DNA of 64,000 nucleotides. Source: Lunularia cruciata (taxonomy: Eukaryota; Streptophyta; Marchantiopsida; Lunulariales; Lunulariaceae). A program made the translations under genes and the position numbers. The notes under the pieces were generated by a model. That model was not told the DNA's origin and made no database searches. It saw only the letters and a program-made list of their open reading frames with translations. Where the stretch lies: positions 35,693,034 through 35,757,033 of the forward strand of contig OX419762.1 of NCBI GenBank assembly GCA_948567375.1, given 5' to 3'. Shown here piece by piece: positions 48,074 to 60,800 of the stretch (positions within the stretch are counted from its first letter, which is position 1; every line of letters starts with the position of its first letter).

Positions 48074-50220
48074 GAAGCAGAGTAGTTAGATGTAAAGACA
48101 ACATTTTTTAATAGAGATTTGGAAAGTTTGGAGGCACTAGGAAAGTTTATTTGCTCAAGGAGGTCTTGAATACCTTAAGCAAGCACCAACAGCTCCGCAT
48201 GAAAAGTTAGAGTTATACTTGAGAGAGCAAGGCTTCAATTGAGCTTAGTCAAACATGAGTTTCTGATTTTAAGAAAAATGGAGGTTTCAGAAATTAAGGA
48301 ATCTCTACAAAAGTGACATTCTCATTTAAAACTTTTGACAAGACCTGTAAATATTTTGACAAGCTCCATAGAGCAGGAGAATTTGAGATTGAGCCTTTTT
48401 GTAAGGTTCTTACGAGCTGGTCTAAATCTAATGTACCCATGTGATTAGATGTGAGTTACAAGAAATTGATACAATGAAAAATGTGCCATGTTGCACATGG
48501 GTACAAATTATGACATGTTGCTTGTAATATTTAAATTCATTTTCTGCCTTGTGAAATTGTACAAGGTTATGCGAGAGTAGCCCACTCCAATATCCACTTT
48601 GATTCATTTCAAGGTGAGGATTAATCTACTTTGAGCGGAACCAATTCTCTTCTTAAAAACCAAATTACCCTCACAAATTTTCCTCCCTTTTACAACATGA
48701 AGGAATTTTCCATGCTACAATCAAGAGATTAGGACTTTGCAAGCATTCTTGTAGCAAATTGATCTCTTTTGGGTTTAGTTCAAGGTTCTCTATGTAACAC
48801 ATGGTTATACGCTAACATTTCTTAGATTCACATTTGAAAATGTGTTGTTGCTAAACTATGGAGTAGTCCTTTTCTCTTCTCCTTCTCAAGGATATTTGGT
48901 CTTCCTCACTCTTTCTTTCCACTCATGCAATTCCCACTATAGTTTTTTCAACTCTTGCTCAAAGTCTTGATCTCCTTCCAAATAGTGGATTTTAAGAGCT
49001 ATTGAGTATGGTGTCCTCAATGCATTCGTTCATGACTTCAAGACCTTTACTCAATACAATCCAATAGTAAAGGTAAAATTAAACTTGATGAGGATAACAA
49101 GGATAAAATTAAGATGCTTGCTCATAATTACACAGATTTTAGATTATCTTAACAATTTTGAGCACTTCAATCAGATTCATTAAGGCCTTTGCAAGAAGCC
49201 AATGTATTTAGTATGATAGTCACATTTTTTCTAAAGTTTTGGAGTAGATTTATGCAAACTATGATTGTAGATTAATTGTGCAAGAAATGAGTAAGGTACA
49301 TGAAGTCTTACAAATCTACCAATGGAGGAAAGATAAATGCATAATAAGATATCTCATCAAGAAGGAGTTAAAACTTGGGATAAAAACTATAGATAACAAA
49401 TTGAATCATATATGTACTCATTTCTATAGCATGAATATTATGTTTGGATGCCAACATAATACATCTCCTCCAAAATTTGTAAGTATGGGGTTGGGAAATG
49501 AAGTGAAAACCAATAAATTAGTGGGGCAAAGTGAAGAAATTGGATTGAGATCCTGTGTGTGAATCAAAGAAGAAGAGTGGAAAGATTTGCATCTTTTTTG
49601 TTTTGCACCATTTAGATATTTCTTTCTGCAAGCATCCCTATTGCATTTGATTCTAGAGAAAATACCAATTGTGTACTAGAAGAAGAGAATCTTTTCCTTG
49701 ATGAGAAATTCTTGTATGGATGAGTTTATTTGCAACCAAAAAATTTAAGAGGAGTGATAGATGAAAGATGAAAGATGAAAGATTCACACATTGATAAAGA
49801 AGGAGGGAAAGATCCACATAAATAAGATGGAGAATAAAGTACATGGAAAAATTACTAAGAAGTAAATTGAGAGGGAGGATTGGAAACATTACTAAGATGT
49901 AAACCAAGAGGGAAGATTGGAAGGTGAATCAAGAAAGAGGAAGAAGGTTTCTAAAGAGTATTCAAAATTAGCATCCACGGTAGTAGCTTTCTTGCAAGAC
50001 CTTGCTAGCCAATCAAAATTGAATAGTAAGGCTATTGGAACACAAAAGAGATGTAAATTAGCAAGAATAGAAGCTCAAACATTAGCAAAGTTAGAGAAGC
50101 ATAAAGCAAAGGTGAATGCAACAAAGATGTTGATTTCCAAGAATTTAAGATCTAAATCCAAGAAGCTAAGATTCAAGGAAATTGTAATAATATGCGTTAG
50201 TAGACCAATTAACATAGGCC
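48071..50220. other. Retrotransposon-like debris, unassigned
   Basis: AT-rich sequence. The minus strand around 48880-49010 has a polar, coiled-coil-like frame (with WELHEWKERVRK) of the sort found in gag proteins. Plus-strand frames 49278-49562 and 49917-50225 are Lys-rich and also gag-like, but I recognise no conserved motif. Confidence 0.3.
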
Positions 50221-50223
50221 AAT

Positions 50224-50620
50224 GAGTAAAATAAACCAAATATAGCTAGTAATTATAAATATTTTATAGATGAATCTATGAATTTTCTTGGTGTGGAGCT
50301 TCTAGGTACATTCTAAGAACTTGATACCTTGCACACCAACTTAACATCTAGCTTAGATTATATACCAAGTAGATGGCTTCCATAAAGAAGCTTCTTGTGT
50401 AGCTTAGCTTGCACTTCAAGAAGGCAGTTTTGAAAAGGAAGCTTCCTTGGAAGATTCTCAAGAGCCTTGTATTGCTTCACTATAAATACAAAAGGCATAG
50501 CTCATGCTATGCATTCAAATTTTCACTCAATTGAGAGTTTTAATGTAACCTCCACTTTTGATCTTCCATTCTCCTATTTCTCTCAGGAATCTTTTATAGA
50601 AAAAAAAATAAAGTCCAAGT
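50224..50620 (+). promoter_or_regulatory. LTR-like promoter segment with TATA box
   Basis: A stretch containing CACTATAAATACAAAAGGC at about 50478-50496, followed by an AT-rich leader-like segment, resembles the promoter part of a plant LTR. It follows a Lys-rich gag-like frame. I could not define ends, a primer-binding site or a second copy in the window. Confidence 0.25.
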
Positions 50621-50799
50621 GCTTCCATTCCATGATGCTAGAATTAACAAAGGTTGGAAAATTAGCATACAAGATTAAAAGTTTAATCAAAGTGCTCTCT
50701 CACATAGATAGTGATATATATGATAGTTATAATGTTGATCCTAAATTTCCAATGCTAGATTACACTCTTTATACGCAAGTGATGTGAGTATGACAACCC

Positions 50800-52552
50800 A
50801 ATGTTGATTTACTTATAGTATAACAGAGAAGAATAGGTCAGAAATAAGAAAGAACCAAGGATATAGGTTAGAAATGATTAAGAATGAAACAAAGTGTCAC
50901 AATATCATATTTTGTTTATTATTTCCTATTTAACCTCTTAGCCAAGAACTACCCCAACAAGAGGGTAGTTTCACCCATTATGGCACACATAGAAAAAAGA
51001 CAACAAAAGAGTCACTTTTGCTCTAAGTTCTAATTGGGATTGTTCTTGAAGGTGATGGCTTGCTTTACTTTGAGCACATCTCCATTGCAAAGTTGTTGTC
51101 ATTGTATGTGCATTCTACCCTTCCTACAAGGCATAACTTGCACAATTCACTTCATGTTGGCTGAATGTCTAAGGATTTTGATTCCATGGTACAACCCATT
51201 TGGTGAGCTTCCCAATCCACTCCTTGCACAAGTTCATTCCTTTGAATCCCTTAATGCACACCTTGATCAATGGCAAGTATCTGCTTGGTACTAAGCATTT
51301 GAGACCTTATTGGAAAATTCCTCACCTCTACTCTTGCTTAGCAAATTGACAGCATATAAAATGGAAGACATATAACTTGCAAAGAATTCATAGTACTCTT
51401 TACTTGTAATCAAAGTATGGAAAAAAAACACAAGTGCTTTTGGTTCTTAGCCTTAAGTACTATTTTTGGCTTTTAACCAAGGGGATCAAGAGCCCAAGTG
51501 TTCTCCTAAAAATCCTAACTTCTGTCTTGACAAGGTAGTACTCTAACTACGGTCTTTAAAGCAAATGGATTCTTTTTTACTTCAATTTACATTGTTGTTA
51601 AGATTAACTTGTAAAAATAGACTCCATCTTTATACTTGTCTATGTTTATTAGTGTTATTCTATCTAAATTGTACATCACTTGCTTAATATCCTCATCCTA
51701 TCTTATCCTAATTTCTTGTAGATTGATTAGGTGCTTAACACATATCAAGGAAGGTGTCAAGTCTTCCCACCTAATCTAATTTTATCCTAAAACATTTGGA
51801 CCTACAACTTCAAAGTCCTATAAAACTTTGAGTGCACTCCTTGTGAAGTATATAAATAATTTTGAGTGCCATCTAATGTATAACTCTAAGTATTCTAACT
51901 ATTTTACAAACTTCAAATATTGACTAGATCTTGCAAAGTGCTAGTGTCCACAAAGAGCTTCCTTTAGATGATTGCCTTTGGCTTCAATTTTTGGGTGTGC
52001 TAGATAATGCTTGCCTCTCAAGTACCTAATTACATATCAATTTGGGCTTGGTACTAAGCTATTTCTAAAAGGTAGGTTTGGTAGATTTTGTGAATTTCTT
52101 GTTAGTGTGTTCTCTTAACCACAAGGATAGTAGGTTTGTTCTTTCTTCCTTGTAGACTTGATTCTCCGATCTCTCCACTTTGTATTTGAGCTCATGATGC
52201 TTTGTTTGTAGTGCTCAAAGTTTTCCTCCCACTTTCAGCTTCTCCATAAAGAAACATGTACCTCTCCCATTTGATGACTTACTTTGAGTTGATCCCTTTC
52301 CATCTCCTTGGTCTAAGCATCCCACTAGGCTCTCTATAGGTTTTGCAAGCAGGTACTCTATGCTCACTTTGCCTTCTCTTATGCTAATTCCTTAGTCAAG
52401 AAATCCAATTGTAGTGCCACCTCTTGCCAATATTTATGCATTTACAAATCTAAGGTGCTCTTGATTCTCTTGCATAAATGCACCTACTTTGTTCACCACT
52501 TCCTTGTACAAGTCTTTGGCCTTTGTTGCTTCCTCTTTGACTAGGTCTTCTC
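50800..52552 (-). mobile_element. Decayed gag-like remnant (minus strand)
   Basis: On the minus strand from 52552 down to about 52100, broken frames rich in Glu and Lys can be read (for example KAKDLYKEVVNKVGAFMQE and LKYKVERSENQVYKEE). They look like the coiled-coil part of a plant retrotransposon gag. The rest of the interval has only short broken frames. The assignment rests on composition, not on a conserved motif. Confidence 0.3.
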
Positions 52553-52557
52553 TAGCC

Positions 52558-53218
52558 TATAACAACTATTGGTGCATGTATGTTCTATTATGATATTTAG
52601 TTTGATATTGTAAGTAGTTGAGAAATATTATTTATATAAAGTTAAAGTAAGTTTACACATTAGCCACAATTAGCTTGAGTTAGCCATAGCAAAGATAGAG
52701 GTGACTTGAATTCTAGTATATTGATTTGGTATAATTCTTAGGTGTTTGGCTTTGAGGTAAGAGTTGAGAACTCTTGGATCCACAAGCCCTTTTAGTTTGG
52801 ATTTTTCTATAGTCCAAGGATAGCACATACAAAGATATCTCTAACTTACTAGTTGGGTCAAGATAAGACCACATGCTTCAGGGATTATTCCTATGAGCTT
52901 GGATGTTCTTTTAGATTTTAGATTTTATATGCCTTCTTGCCTATTAACTTGGATTACTACGGTAATTAGTAACTTTAGTATGTAATTATTTCACAAATAT
53001 ATAAGCTAGAGGTAAAGAGGTATTTAACATCCTTTTATTTGCAATTATCTCTCTCATTGAGTTCTGTGATGAGCAATGACTTGAGTCTTGGGAGTGCTTT
53101 GGAGTTTTAGCTTTGGAGGAGTATGATGGAGTTGGGATTCTTTGCCTTTTAAGTCCATGGCGTGCTACTTTTATAACAATAAAAGGTTCATCCTAAGTGA
53201 AAGACATGTTGGCTCACA
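52558..53218 (+). mobile_element. Solo LTR of gypsy family A
   Basis: This 661-bp segment aligns along its length with the minus-strand reading of 55674-56357. Shared blocks include GATATTTAGTTTG, ATATTATTTATATAAAG, GTGTTTGGCTTTGAGG, TATAGTCCAAGGATAGC, GGTCAAGATAAGA and GATGGAGTTGGGATTC. There is no gag or pol beside it. AGCC is present directly before the element (52554-52557) and directly after it (53219-53222), consistent with a target duplication. The leading TG appears mutated to TA. A TATATAAG box lies near 52998. Confidence 0.75.
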
Positions 53219-53493
53219 AGCCTTCTAAGTGTAGATGTGTTTGTGCATGTTTTAAACCAATATTTTGTAATCCACAATTTTTGGGCATTCAGCTTGGTAA
53301 TGGAGTAACAACACCTCCATTAGTTGCAATGCTGCTCCTATTGAGTGTATGATGAATTGGCTCTTGCATGCACTAGCACTAGCAGTGAAAAGGTTGACTC
53401 AAGTGTTGTTTGCACCCTGATGTAGGATTTGGTACATCAATATCAATGTAAACATACTCCTCATTGGCATGATCTGTAATTTGGCCATCTTTG

Positions 53494-55673
53494 TGTTAGG
53501 ATTTGGAGCCTGATCCATCTGATTTATCCCATATGTGATGCTTAGATCTATGGCTCAGGTCATCCACAAGATTTCTTGTCCAAGGTTGAGATAGGTGTTT
53601 GACAGTCCAAGATGTCAGGGGGATACTTTGAGTGTGCTTCTTCTTGTTCTTTTGCATGTGTGCAATAGTATAGGACCTTTTGACCTGTAGAGTAAGGTTT
53701 ATTGCAAGTTGAAAAGAGATGTGCCTATGACAAAAATTTAGTGGAACTCTTTTGTAACTTTGATTTGCATGAGGCTACTTAAGTGAGGTCTGATTTCTTT
53801 TTGATCAGGAGAGCAAGAGATAATCAAGAGAACTATGGATCAAGACAAACATAAGAACAATTTAGACAAACAGAGAAAGAGTTGGTCGGAGCTTTTGATT
53901 GATCTCTGTAATCTATAATTTGAGAGGGAGTAAAAATCCTGAATTCTTGCTCCTATATCCCTTGGATATAGGAGCAAGTGACTCTGAACCTTGTTAATTC
54001 TTGTGCACCTATTGATGTGTGTAAGTACATTTTCTCTCATCTCTTTTTCTCTCCGGAGATGTTTCCTTCCTTCCAAAATGGTTTTCCTTCTTGTGCAAGG
54101 TTGATCTCAATATATATACATGAATATCAATATATTTAGCTAAAGACTATAAAGAGAGGAATAGTAAATCTGTAGTAGATCCCCAACAATTGGTATCAAA
54201 GCAATAGGTTGAAGGAAAAAAGTGAGAGCAATGGCAAGAAAGGAAGGAAAGGTCACGATAGACAGATTTGATGGTAAGGACTTTGGCTTCTAGAAAATGC
54301 AAATAGAGGACTACTCGTATCAAAAAAGCTTCATGTTCCTCTTGGAGGTGTGAAACCAAAGCTCATGTTACAAGAAGATTAGGATTTGATGGGTAGATAA
54401 GCTTTGGGAGTTGTACGCCTGACATGTGGCGTTCAATGTTCTAGAAATGTGGCGTTCAATGTTCTAGAAGAGAAGATTACAGCAAGTGTATTGAAAGCTT
54501 TGTCTAATACGTATGAAAAATCATCTACTTCAAACAAGGTGTACTTGATGCGTCATCTTTTCAACCTGAAGATGAATGAAGGTCATTGTATCACATATCA
54601 TATTAATGAATTCAACCTGATAACAAGCCAATTAAGTTCAGTGGAAATCAGTTTTGAGGATGAAGTGCATGCTTTAATTCTCTTGTCCTCTCTACTTGAA
54701 AGCTGGAGTGCAATTGTGACACCTGTAAGTAGTTCTTGTGGGTGAAAAAAATTGAGGTTTGAGGAGATTCAAAATCTGATACTCAATGAAGATATTAGAA
54801 GGAGAGAATCTATCATAAATTGGATTGGCCCTAAGTACTCTTGAAAATAGAGGAAGAATTATGCTTTGTAGTGACAATCAAAGTAGATCTAAGTCCAAGT
54901 CAAAAGGTGATGGATGTTGGCATTGTGGCACACAAGAAGAACTATTGGCTCATAAAGAAGAATCCAAGCAAGGGATAGAATGAGGACTTAGTGAATGCAG
55001 CTGTTGAGGAAGTCAATGGTGTTTTTATCCTCGGTGCAGATAGTCCTATAGAGTCATGGATTCTTGATTCAAGAGCTTCTTTTGAGTCTACCCCGTGAAA
55101 GGAGTGTATGTTGAATTACATCGCTAGTGATTTTGGCAAAGTTTATCTTGCAGATGATGAGCCTTTGGATATTGTGGAGAGAGGTGATGTTTATATTAAA
55201 ATGTCTGATCAATCTATGTGGAAATTGGAGAATGTTAGGCATGTTCCAAGTTTGAAGAGGAATCTAATCTCAATTGGGCAACTTGACAATGAAAGGTATA
55301 TCACAACCTTTGTAGGTGATTCATGGAAAATCACAAAAGATGTTATGGTGGTTACACGGGGGAACAAGTTGGGGACTCTCTACATCACCAACAACACCAA
55401 GGACATGGTGGCACTTGCAGACACAATTTCAAATGGTAATCTTTGGCATTGCAAGCTTGGACATATGAGTGAAAAAGGTATGAAGTTGATGATGAAGAAG
55501 GACAAGCTACCAAATTTGAAAACCACTAATGTAGGTTTTTGTGAAGATTTCATATTTAAGAAACAGAAAAAGGTTAATTTCTTGAAGGGTGGAAGAGCAC
55601 CTAGGACAAGGAAGCTAGAGCTTGTACACACAAATATGTGGGATCCTTCTCCAATTGCATGTCTTGGGGGTCC
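53494..55673 (+). mobile_element. Ty1/copia element, 5' part (LTR, gag, protease, integrase start)
   Basis: A probable 5' LTR runs from TGTTAGG (53494) to CCAACA (54188). Primer-binding site TGGTATCAAAGC lies at 54191-54202. Gag begins at ATG 54231 (RFDGKDFGF, with a stop at the next Trp position). The UBN2-type gag region is at 54404-54745 (AYHINEFNLI-like TYHINEFNLI). Protease tail and GAG-pre-integrase are at 55108-55680 (VRHVPSLKRNLISIGQLD, LWHCKLGHMSEKGMK). The start of integrase (LVHTNMWDPSPIACLGG) follows. It stops abruptly at 55673, where a minus-strand gypsy LTR begins, so the remaining pol should lie to the right of the window. Stops and frameshifts make it inactive. Confidence 0.8.
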
Positions 55674-56357
55674 TATGAGCCGGCTTGTCTCTCACTCAAG
55701 ATGAACCTCTAGTGGCTATTATAGTAGCACACCATGGACTAAGAAGGCAAAGAATCCCAACTCCATCATATTCCTCCAAGGCTAACACTCCAATACTCAA
55801 GACATTGCTCACTAGAGAACTCAATGAGAGAGAGGTAGTTGCAAATGAAAGGATGATGAATACTTCCTCACCCCTTGTTTATATACTTGTGAAATAGTTA
55901 CGTACCAAAGTTACTAATTATTGGAGTAACTCAAGTTACTAGGCTAAAAGTCAAGTAAAGTCAAGAAGTATATCCATCTACATGGGTATATTCTACTAAG
56001 CATGTGATCTTATCTTGACCCAACCATTAAATCAAGGATTTCTTCACACAGGCTATCCTTGGACTATAGAAGAATCCAAAACAAAAAGGCTTATAAGCCC
56101 AAGAGTTCTCAACTCTTTCCTCAAAGCCAAACACCAAGGAATAATTCCAAGTCAACACACTAGGATCCAAAATAGTGGTGCTCATCTTTTCCACTTCTTC
56201 TAAAGTAATGTCCTCTCTTTCTTAGCTATGACTAACTTTAGCTAATCATGACTAATATAGAACCATCTTTTATCTTTATATAAATAATATCTCTCAAGTA
56301 CTTGTTATACCAAACTAAATATCACAATACCATACACATGCACAAATGGGTATTACA
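55674..56357 (-). mobile_element. LTR of minus-strand gypsy element A
   Basis: On the minus strand it begins TGTAATACCC (56357) and ends GGCTCATA (55674). It aligns with the solo LTR at 52558-53218. It lies directly 3' of the family A integrase stop codon, as a 3' LTR should. It interrupts copia integrase coding sequence at its low-coordinate edge. A GTATATAAAC promoter-like box is present. Confidence 0.8.
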
Positions 56358-56405
56358 TCTACTCCCAGACTAAGTTTTCACTTTGTCCTCAAAGTGAAGG
56401 TCTCT

Positions 56406-57207
56406 CTACCTTCTATGATACATCTTCAACTTATCATGGTTAATCCTATCAAAGTGTCTTCCTCCCAACTCCTTGAGATCATAGGTGTAATTGCCCCACA
56501 CCTTCTCTACAATGAAAGGTCCAAAGTACTTAGGCAAAAACTTCTTTTGCAGTCTGTTGAATTGAATAAAATCAAATAACATTACCCAATCACCTTCTTT
56601 GAAAGGCTCCACCTTCTTCTTGCCTTGCCTCTTATCATAGCTCTCCTTTTGTTTCCTTTGGGCTTGCTCCATTTGAACCATAGCAACTGCTCTTGCCTCT
56701 TCCAACTCCATGAGTTGTTCCTTCCTTGACTTCTCTACATCACTTCCTTGTGCTTTCTTCAATCTCTTATGAATGCTTTGGAAGGTAGGAAGATCAAAGT
56801 GAATAGGCAGGGTAGACTCAATACCATATACCAGTTGAAATGGAAAATATCCGGTGGAAGTCTTCATGGTTGTCCTATACTCTCACAAAACCGCATGAAT
56901 CCTCTTGTCCCAATGATGTTTAGCCCACTCCATTTCTGCATCTTTGGCCAACATCATGGACAAGGTCTGATTAGTTCTCTCTACCAAGCAATTGGAATTT
57001 GGCTTACAGGATGTAGTTACTCTATGTGTGATAGAGAAATGTCATAGCATGGCTGTAGTGATGCTTCATGTAAACTCTTCTCCTCTATTAGAAACCAACT
57101 TCAAAGGGCATCCAAACCTAGTGATGATGTGTTCATAAAGAAATCTACCAACTTCATCTTCATTCTTGTCCCTCAATGGTCTAGCCTCAACCCACTTGGT
57201 AAGGTAA
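56406..57207 (-). mobile_element. Gypsy element A: integrase, 3' end of pol
   Basis: The minus-strand frame from 57207 reads YLTKWVEARPLRDK, FGCPLKLVSNRGEEF and VERTNQTLSMML. After a stop at a Trp codon (TGA), it continues as an open frame 56867-56406 with STGYFPFQLVYG, GDWVMLFDF, KYFGPFIVEKVWGNYTYDL and INHDKLKMYHRR, then stop. This is a Ty3/gypsy integrase core and C-terminal domain. It has no chromodomain, unlike element B. The integrase core is cut at 57207 by element B, so the rest must lie beyond the right edge. Confidence 0.85.
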
Positions 57208-57793
57208 TGTAATCCCAAGAGCTAGCCATATGATCTAGATGTGAAATTCGGTTTGATAACATCTAGAATGATATTGTACATGATGGTCAAAATATATCAG
57301 ATAGAAGTATCACCAATAGAGTACTTCTACTAATAGAGCAAAAACTGAAATAGACTTGAGAACCTTAGAACCAATATCTAGACATATGATTTAACGATGA
57401 GAATTGGTTTGGTAACATTTGGAAGTATGTTGCACATGATGGACTAAACAGATCAGAAAGAGGTATCATCAAAAGGGGACTTCTACTAATAGAGTAGGAA
57501 CCAAGATATGCCTAAAATCTTTGAAGGCAATTTTGGAGGCCTAAACGGATGAATTAGACCTAAAAAATGTGCATACCTCCCCCAAAGGAGGAAGGGCTTG
57601 CCTTCCCACCCTCCTGGTTTGTCTTTTCAAGAGCTTTCCAATGGTACCTTACGTGAGTCTAAGACTCCTACAAGAAGATACCCTAAAAGATTCCCTCCGG
57701 TCAAAGCTTGTTTGACCAACCAGATAGGACCTAGACCAAATGTTGAGTGTATAATCCGTGTTTTCTCTCTTCTCTTGTCCTTGGAGTATTACA
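57208..57793 (+). mobile_element. 5' LTR of gypsy element B
   Basis: A 586-bp LTR with matching ends TGTAAT and ATTACA. It carries an internal imperfect duplication with a period of about 156 bp (two GGTTTG-TAACAT-TGGAAG/TAGAATG blocks). Compared with the family copy at 61977-62715, it lacks about 150 bp near 57738, the part that holds the likely TATA box. Primer-binding site follows at once. Confidence 0.9.
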
Positions 57794-57794
57794 A

Positions 57795-57806
57795 TGGTAT
57801 CAGAGC
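57795..57806 (+). other. Primer-binding site of gypsy element B
   Basis: TGGTATCAGAGC, one base after the 5' LTR end, is complementary to the 3' end of initiator methionine tRNA, the usual primer for plant LTR retrotransposons. Confidence 0.9.
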
Positions 57807-60800
57807 GAGTGTCTTAGTCCAAGAGAGTGGATCACCCCTCTTAGAAGAGCACGAACTACTTAAACAGAGTAATTTGAGGTAGAGAACATAGAGTAATTGC
57901 TAGACTTAGAAAGGACTTTAGAGAGCGGACAGGATGGATGCACCGGGAGGACAATTTCCCGCACCTAGCTTTCCATTCCCAAATCCTTTCCACATCAAGG
58001 TTATGTACATCTAATGTGAGCAAATGAGTGTATCTCTAGTTTATCACTTTGGCGTAAAATTCATGGATAGGGTGATGAACTCACCAAACCCGGTGATTCT
58101 ACCTATGGTGATATATGACAGAGAGTGGGATTTGACAATCTACATTCTATTATGATAATATGGATGTGAATGTCTTAAATCCTCTCTCTTTCAACACTCA
58201 AGTTGAAAGAGAGAGGATGTAGTGAGACCGAAAGTGATGTTTAGAGATTTTATGGTTAAGAATTTTAGCGAGGAGTATTATAAACAAGTGAAAGCTTCTA
58301 AGGTCCCAATGGTAGTTCAGATAGTTTGTGCACCTTCCAGAGTGATCATATTGACTATGTATTGAAGTAAACATTAGCAATTGAGTGTTGTAGGAACCAT
58401 GGATCTGTAATTGCAAGAGTTGGTGCAAAGAATGCAAGGGATGTTGAATGAATTTTGAGAGATTAAGATGACCATGGAGACATTACAAAGTCAAGTGCAA
58501 ATACTCAAGAATGATAAAGCCATGCAAGAAGAAGAGCCATCTCAAAACCCAGTTCTTACGACTAAAGTACTTAGAGAAGCACCTATGCCTACAAACCCTA
58601 TCAACAATGAAGCCACATTGCTACTCTGGATGAAGAAGACTTGCAACATCGAGCCTTGCAAGGGGTAGCGTATGATGGGAGTAGTGGATCTTGAGAATGA
58701 ATTGATATTTCCGATTGTTCTCAACAAAGATCACGGAACATGCTGTAGGTGTGTTTGCATGTGGGTACTTGACCGATAAAGCCCTTACATGGTATGATGC
58801 TTGGGAAAAATCTATGTTGGTAGAGAGAAGGGAGGTCACATGGACAACAATGCAAGAGGGATTGCTGAAGAATTTCCAATCGGTGGATTCTGTGCAAATG
58901 GCTCAAACCCGACTATGGGAATTGAGACAAAAGAATAGCGTACAAGAGTATGTGGAGGTATTTTTGGATCTACAAGTTGCAATAACCAATGTGAGTCCAA
59001 CAGAGGCTCTTGAAAATTTCAAATGAGGGTTAAAGGAGTGGATTTGCCAAGAAGTCATGGTGCAAAATCCTTGCACGGTATTTGAAGCCATTGCTTGTGC
59101 ATAGAGAATAGCAGGAGCATTGGGTGGAGGTGAAGGAGTAGTTCCACCTCAACATTATTGGGCAGAAATGCCACACATAGGTGGACAAGTACCAATAGAA
59201 TTGGGCGACCTTCGATTTTGAGATTGAGGAACACAACCGCTTCAGGAGAAGCCTGGACGAGTAGAAGAACAAAGAGATGGAGTCCCATGAGGAGAAGGAA
59301 CTCAAGGAGAACAACGTCATTGTTACAATTGTGGCTGTATTAGGCACATATCTACCAATTGTTGCACTTGTTTCCCTAGAGGCCCTTGGCCTTTGTATAG
59401 GCAAGCTTTGAACAACATGGAGAGGTGCATTGAAGAGGAGGAGGTGGAAATCACTTTGGAAAATGAAGATCGCCAGTAAATGTACCTCGTGGCCTTATTG
59501 GCTCAATAAGGAAGAAGAGAAGCAAGGGAAGGAACAAAACTAGTGTGCAAAGATCCCGAAAGGCAACTTCACAATTGATTGTTGTGAATGGAGTCCTAGA
59601 AGGCAATCAAGTGAGAGTATTAATTGATCCAAGAGCAACATAGAATTTCTTATCTTGCACTAATGCAATAAGATTGAGAATGGATCTAGAGAGAGATGGG
59701 AGTGAAGAAGTAGAGTTGCCTAACGGGCAAACAAAGAGGATTGAATCATTACCTAGACGGGTAACACTCTCTCTAGGAGAATATTAGGAAGCAATTGAGT
59801 GGCAAGTGATTCAATTAGCTTGTTATGATGCAATCTTAGGCATGCTATAGATGGATCATTACAACCCTATGGTAGATTGGAGGGAGAAAGTAGTGAGAAC
59901 CCACCAATGGTCAATCATCAGGGTTAAAGAAAAATCACCCAAGTAGGATCTGCCTCTATATGTCATAGGGATGGTAATTGTTTGTAAGACCAATAGATGC
60001 TTCATTGGTCTAGTAAGAGAAGTCCAGAGTGCACAACTCAATGGACAAGTTCCTGAGAAATTGAAGGCTATGGTGGATGAATTTCAAGATGTCTTTCCCA
60101 ATGATCTACTCTCAAGATTACCACCAAAAAGGAGAGTAGATCATAAAATTGAGACACTCTCGGGGAAGATGCCTCCTTATAAGGCCCCATATTGCCTATC
60201 ACCTCATGAGTTGGAGGAGTGTAAGACTCAAATTGAGGAGATGCTGTAGAAGGGGTTCATCCAACCTAGCATATCACCATATGGGGCTCTTGTCTTGTTT
60301 GTGAAGAAGAAGGATGGTACAATGCACATGTGCATTGACTATCGAGGTCTCAATCAAAAAATAGTGAAGAAAAAATACCCCTTACCTTGCATGGATGACC
60401 TGTTTGATCAACTCCATGGAGCAAGATACTTCACCAAATTGGACTTGCGGAGCGATTATAATCAAATTTGAATTGCAAAGGAGGATGTGTACAAAACTGC
60501 CTTTTGAACCAAGTATGGCCACTTCAAGTATCTTGTGATGCCTTTTGGCCTCACCAATGCACTTGCCACTTCCATGAGTCTAATGATGACATATTTTGTC
60601 CATACTTGGATAAGTCTGTTATCATCTTCTTGGATGATATCTTAGTATATAGTAGCATGATGATAGAACAAAAAAAACATCTACGAGAGGTCCTCCAGAT
60701 TCTAAGACAAAATCGATTGTATGCCAAAATCTCAAAGTGCGAGTTTAGCAAGTCTGAAGTAGACTACTTGGGGCATAGAGTAAGTGCAGAGGGCATTCAA

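Noticed and set aside
47922-48104. Minus-strand frame with an Ile-Tyr repeat
   Set aside because: It is a translation of the (AT)29 microsatellite.
55108-55704. 198-codon frame as a host gene
   Set aside because: Its motifs (VRHVPSLKRNLISIGQLD, LWHCKLGHMSEKG) are those of a copia GAG-pre-integrase region, so it belongs to the retrotransposon.
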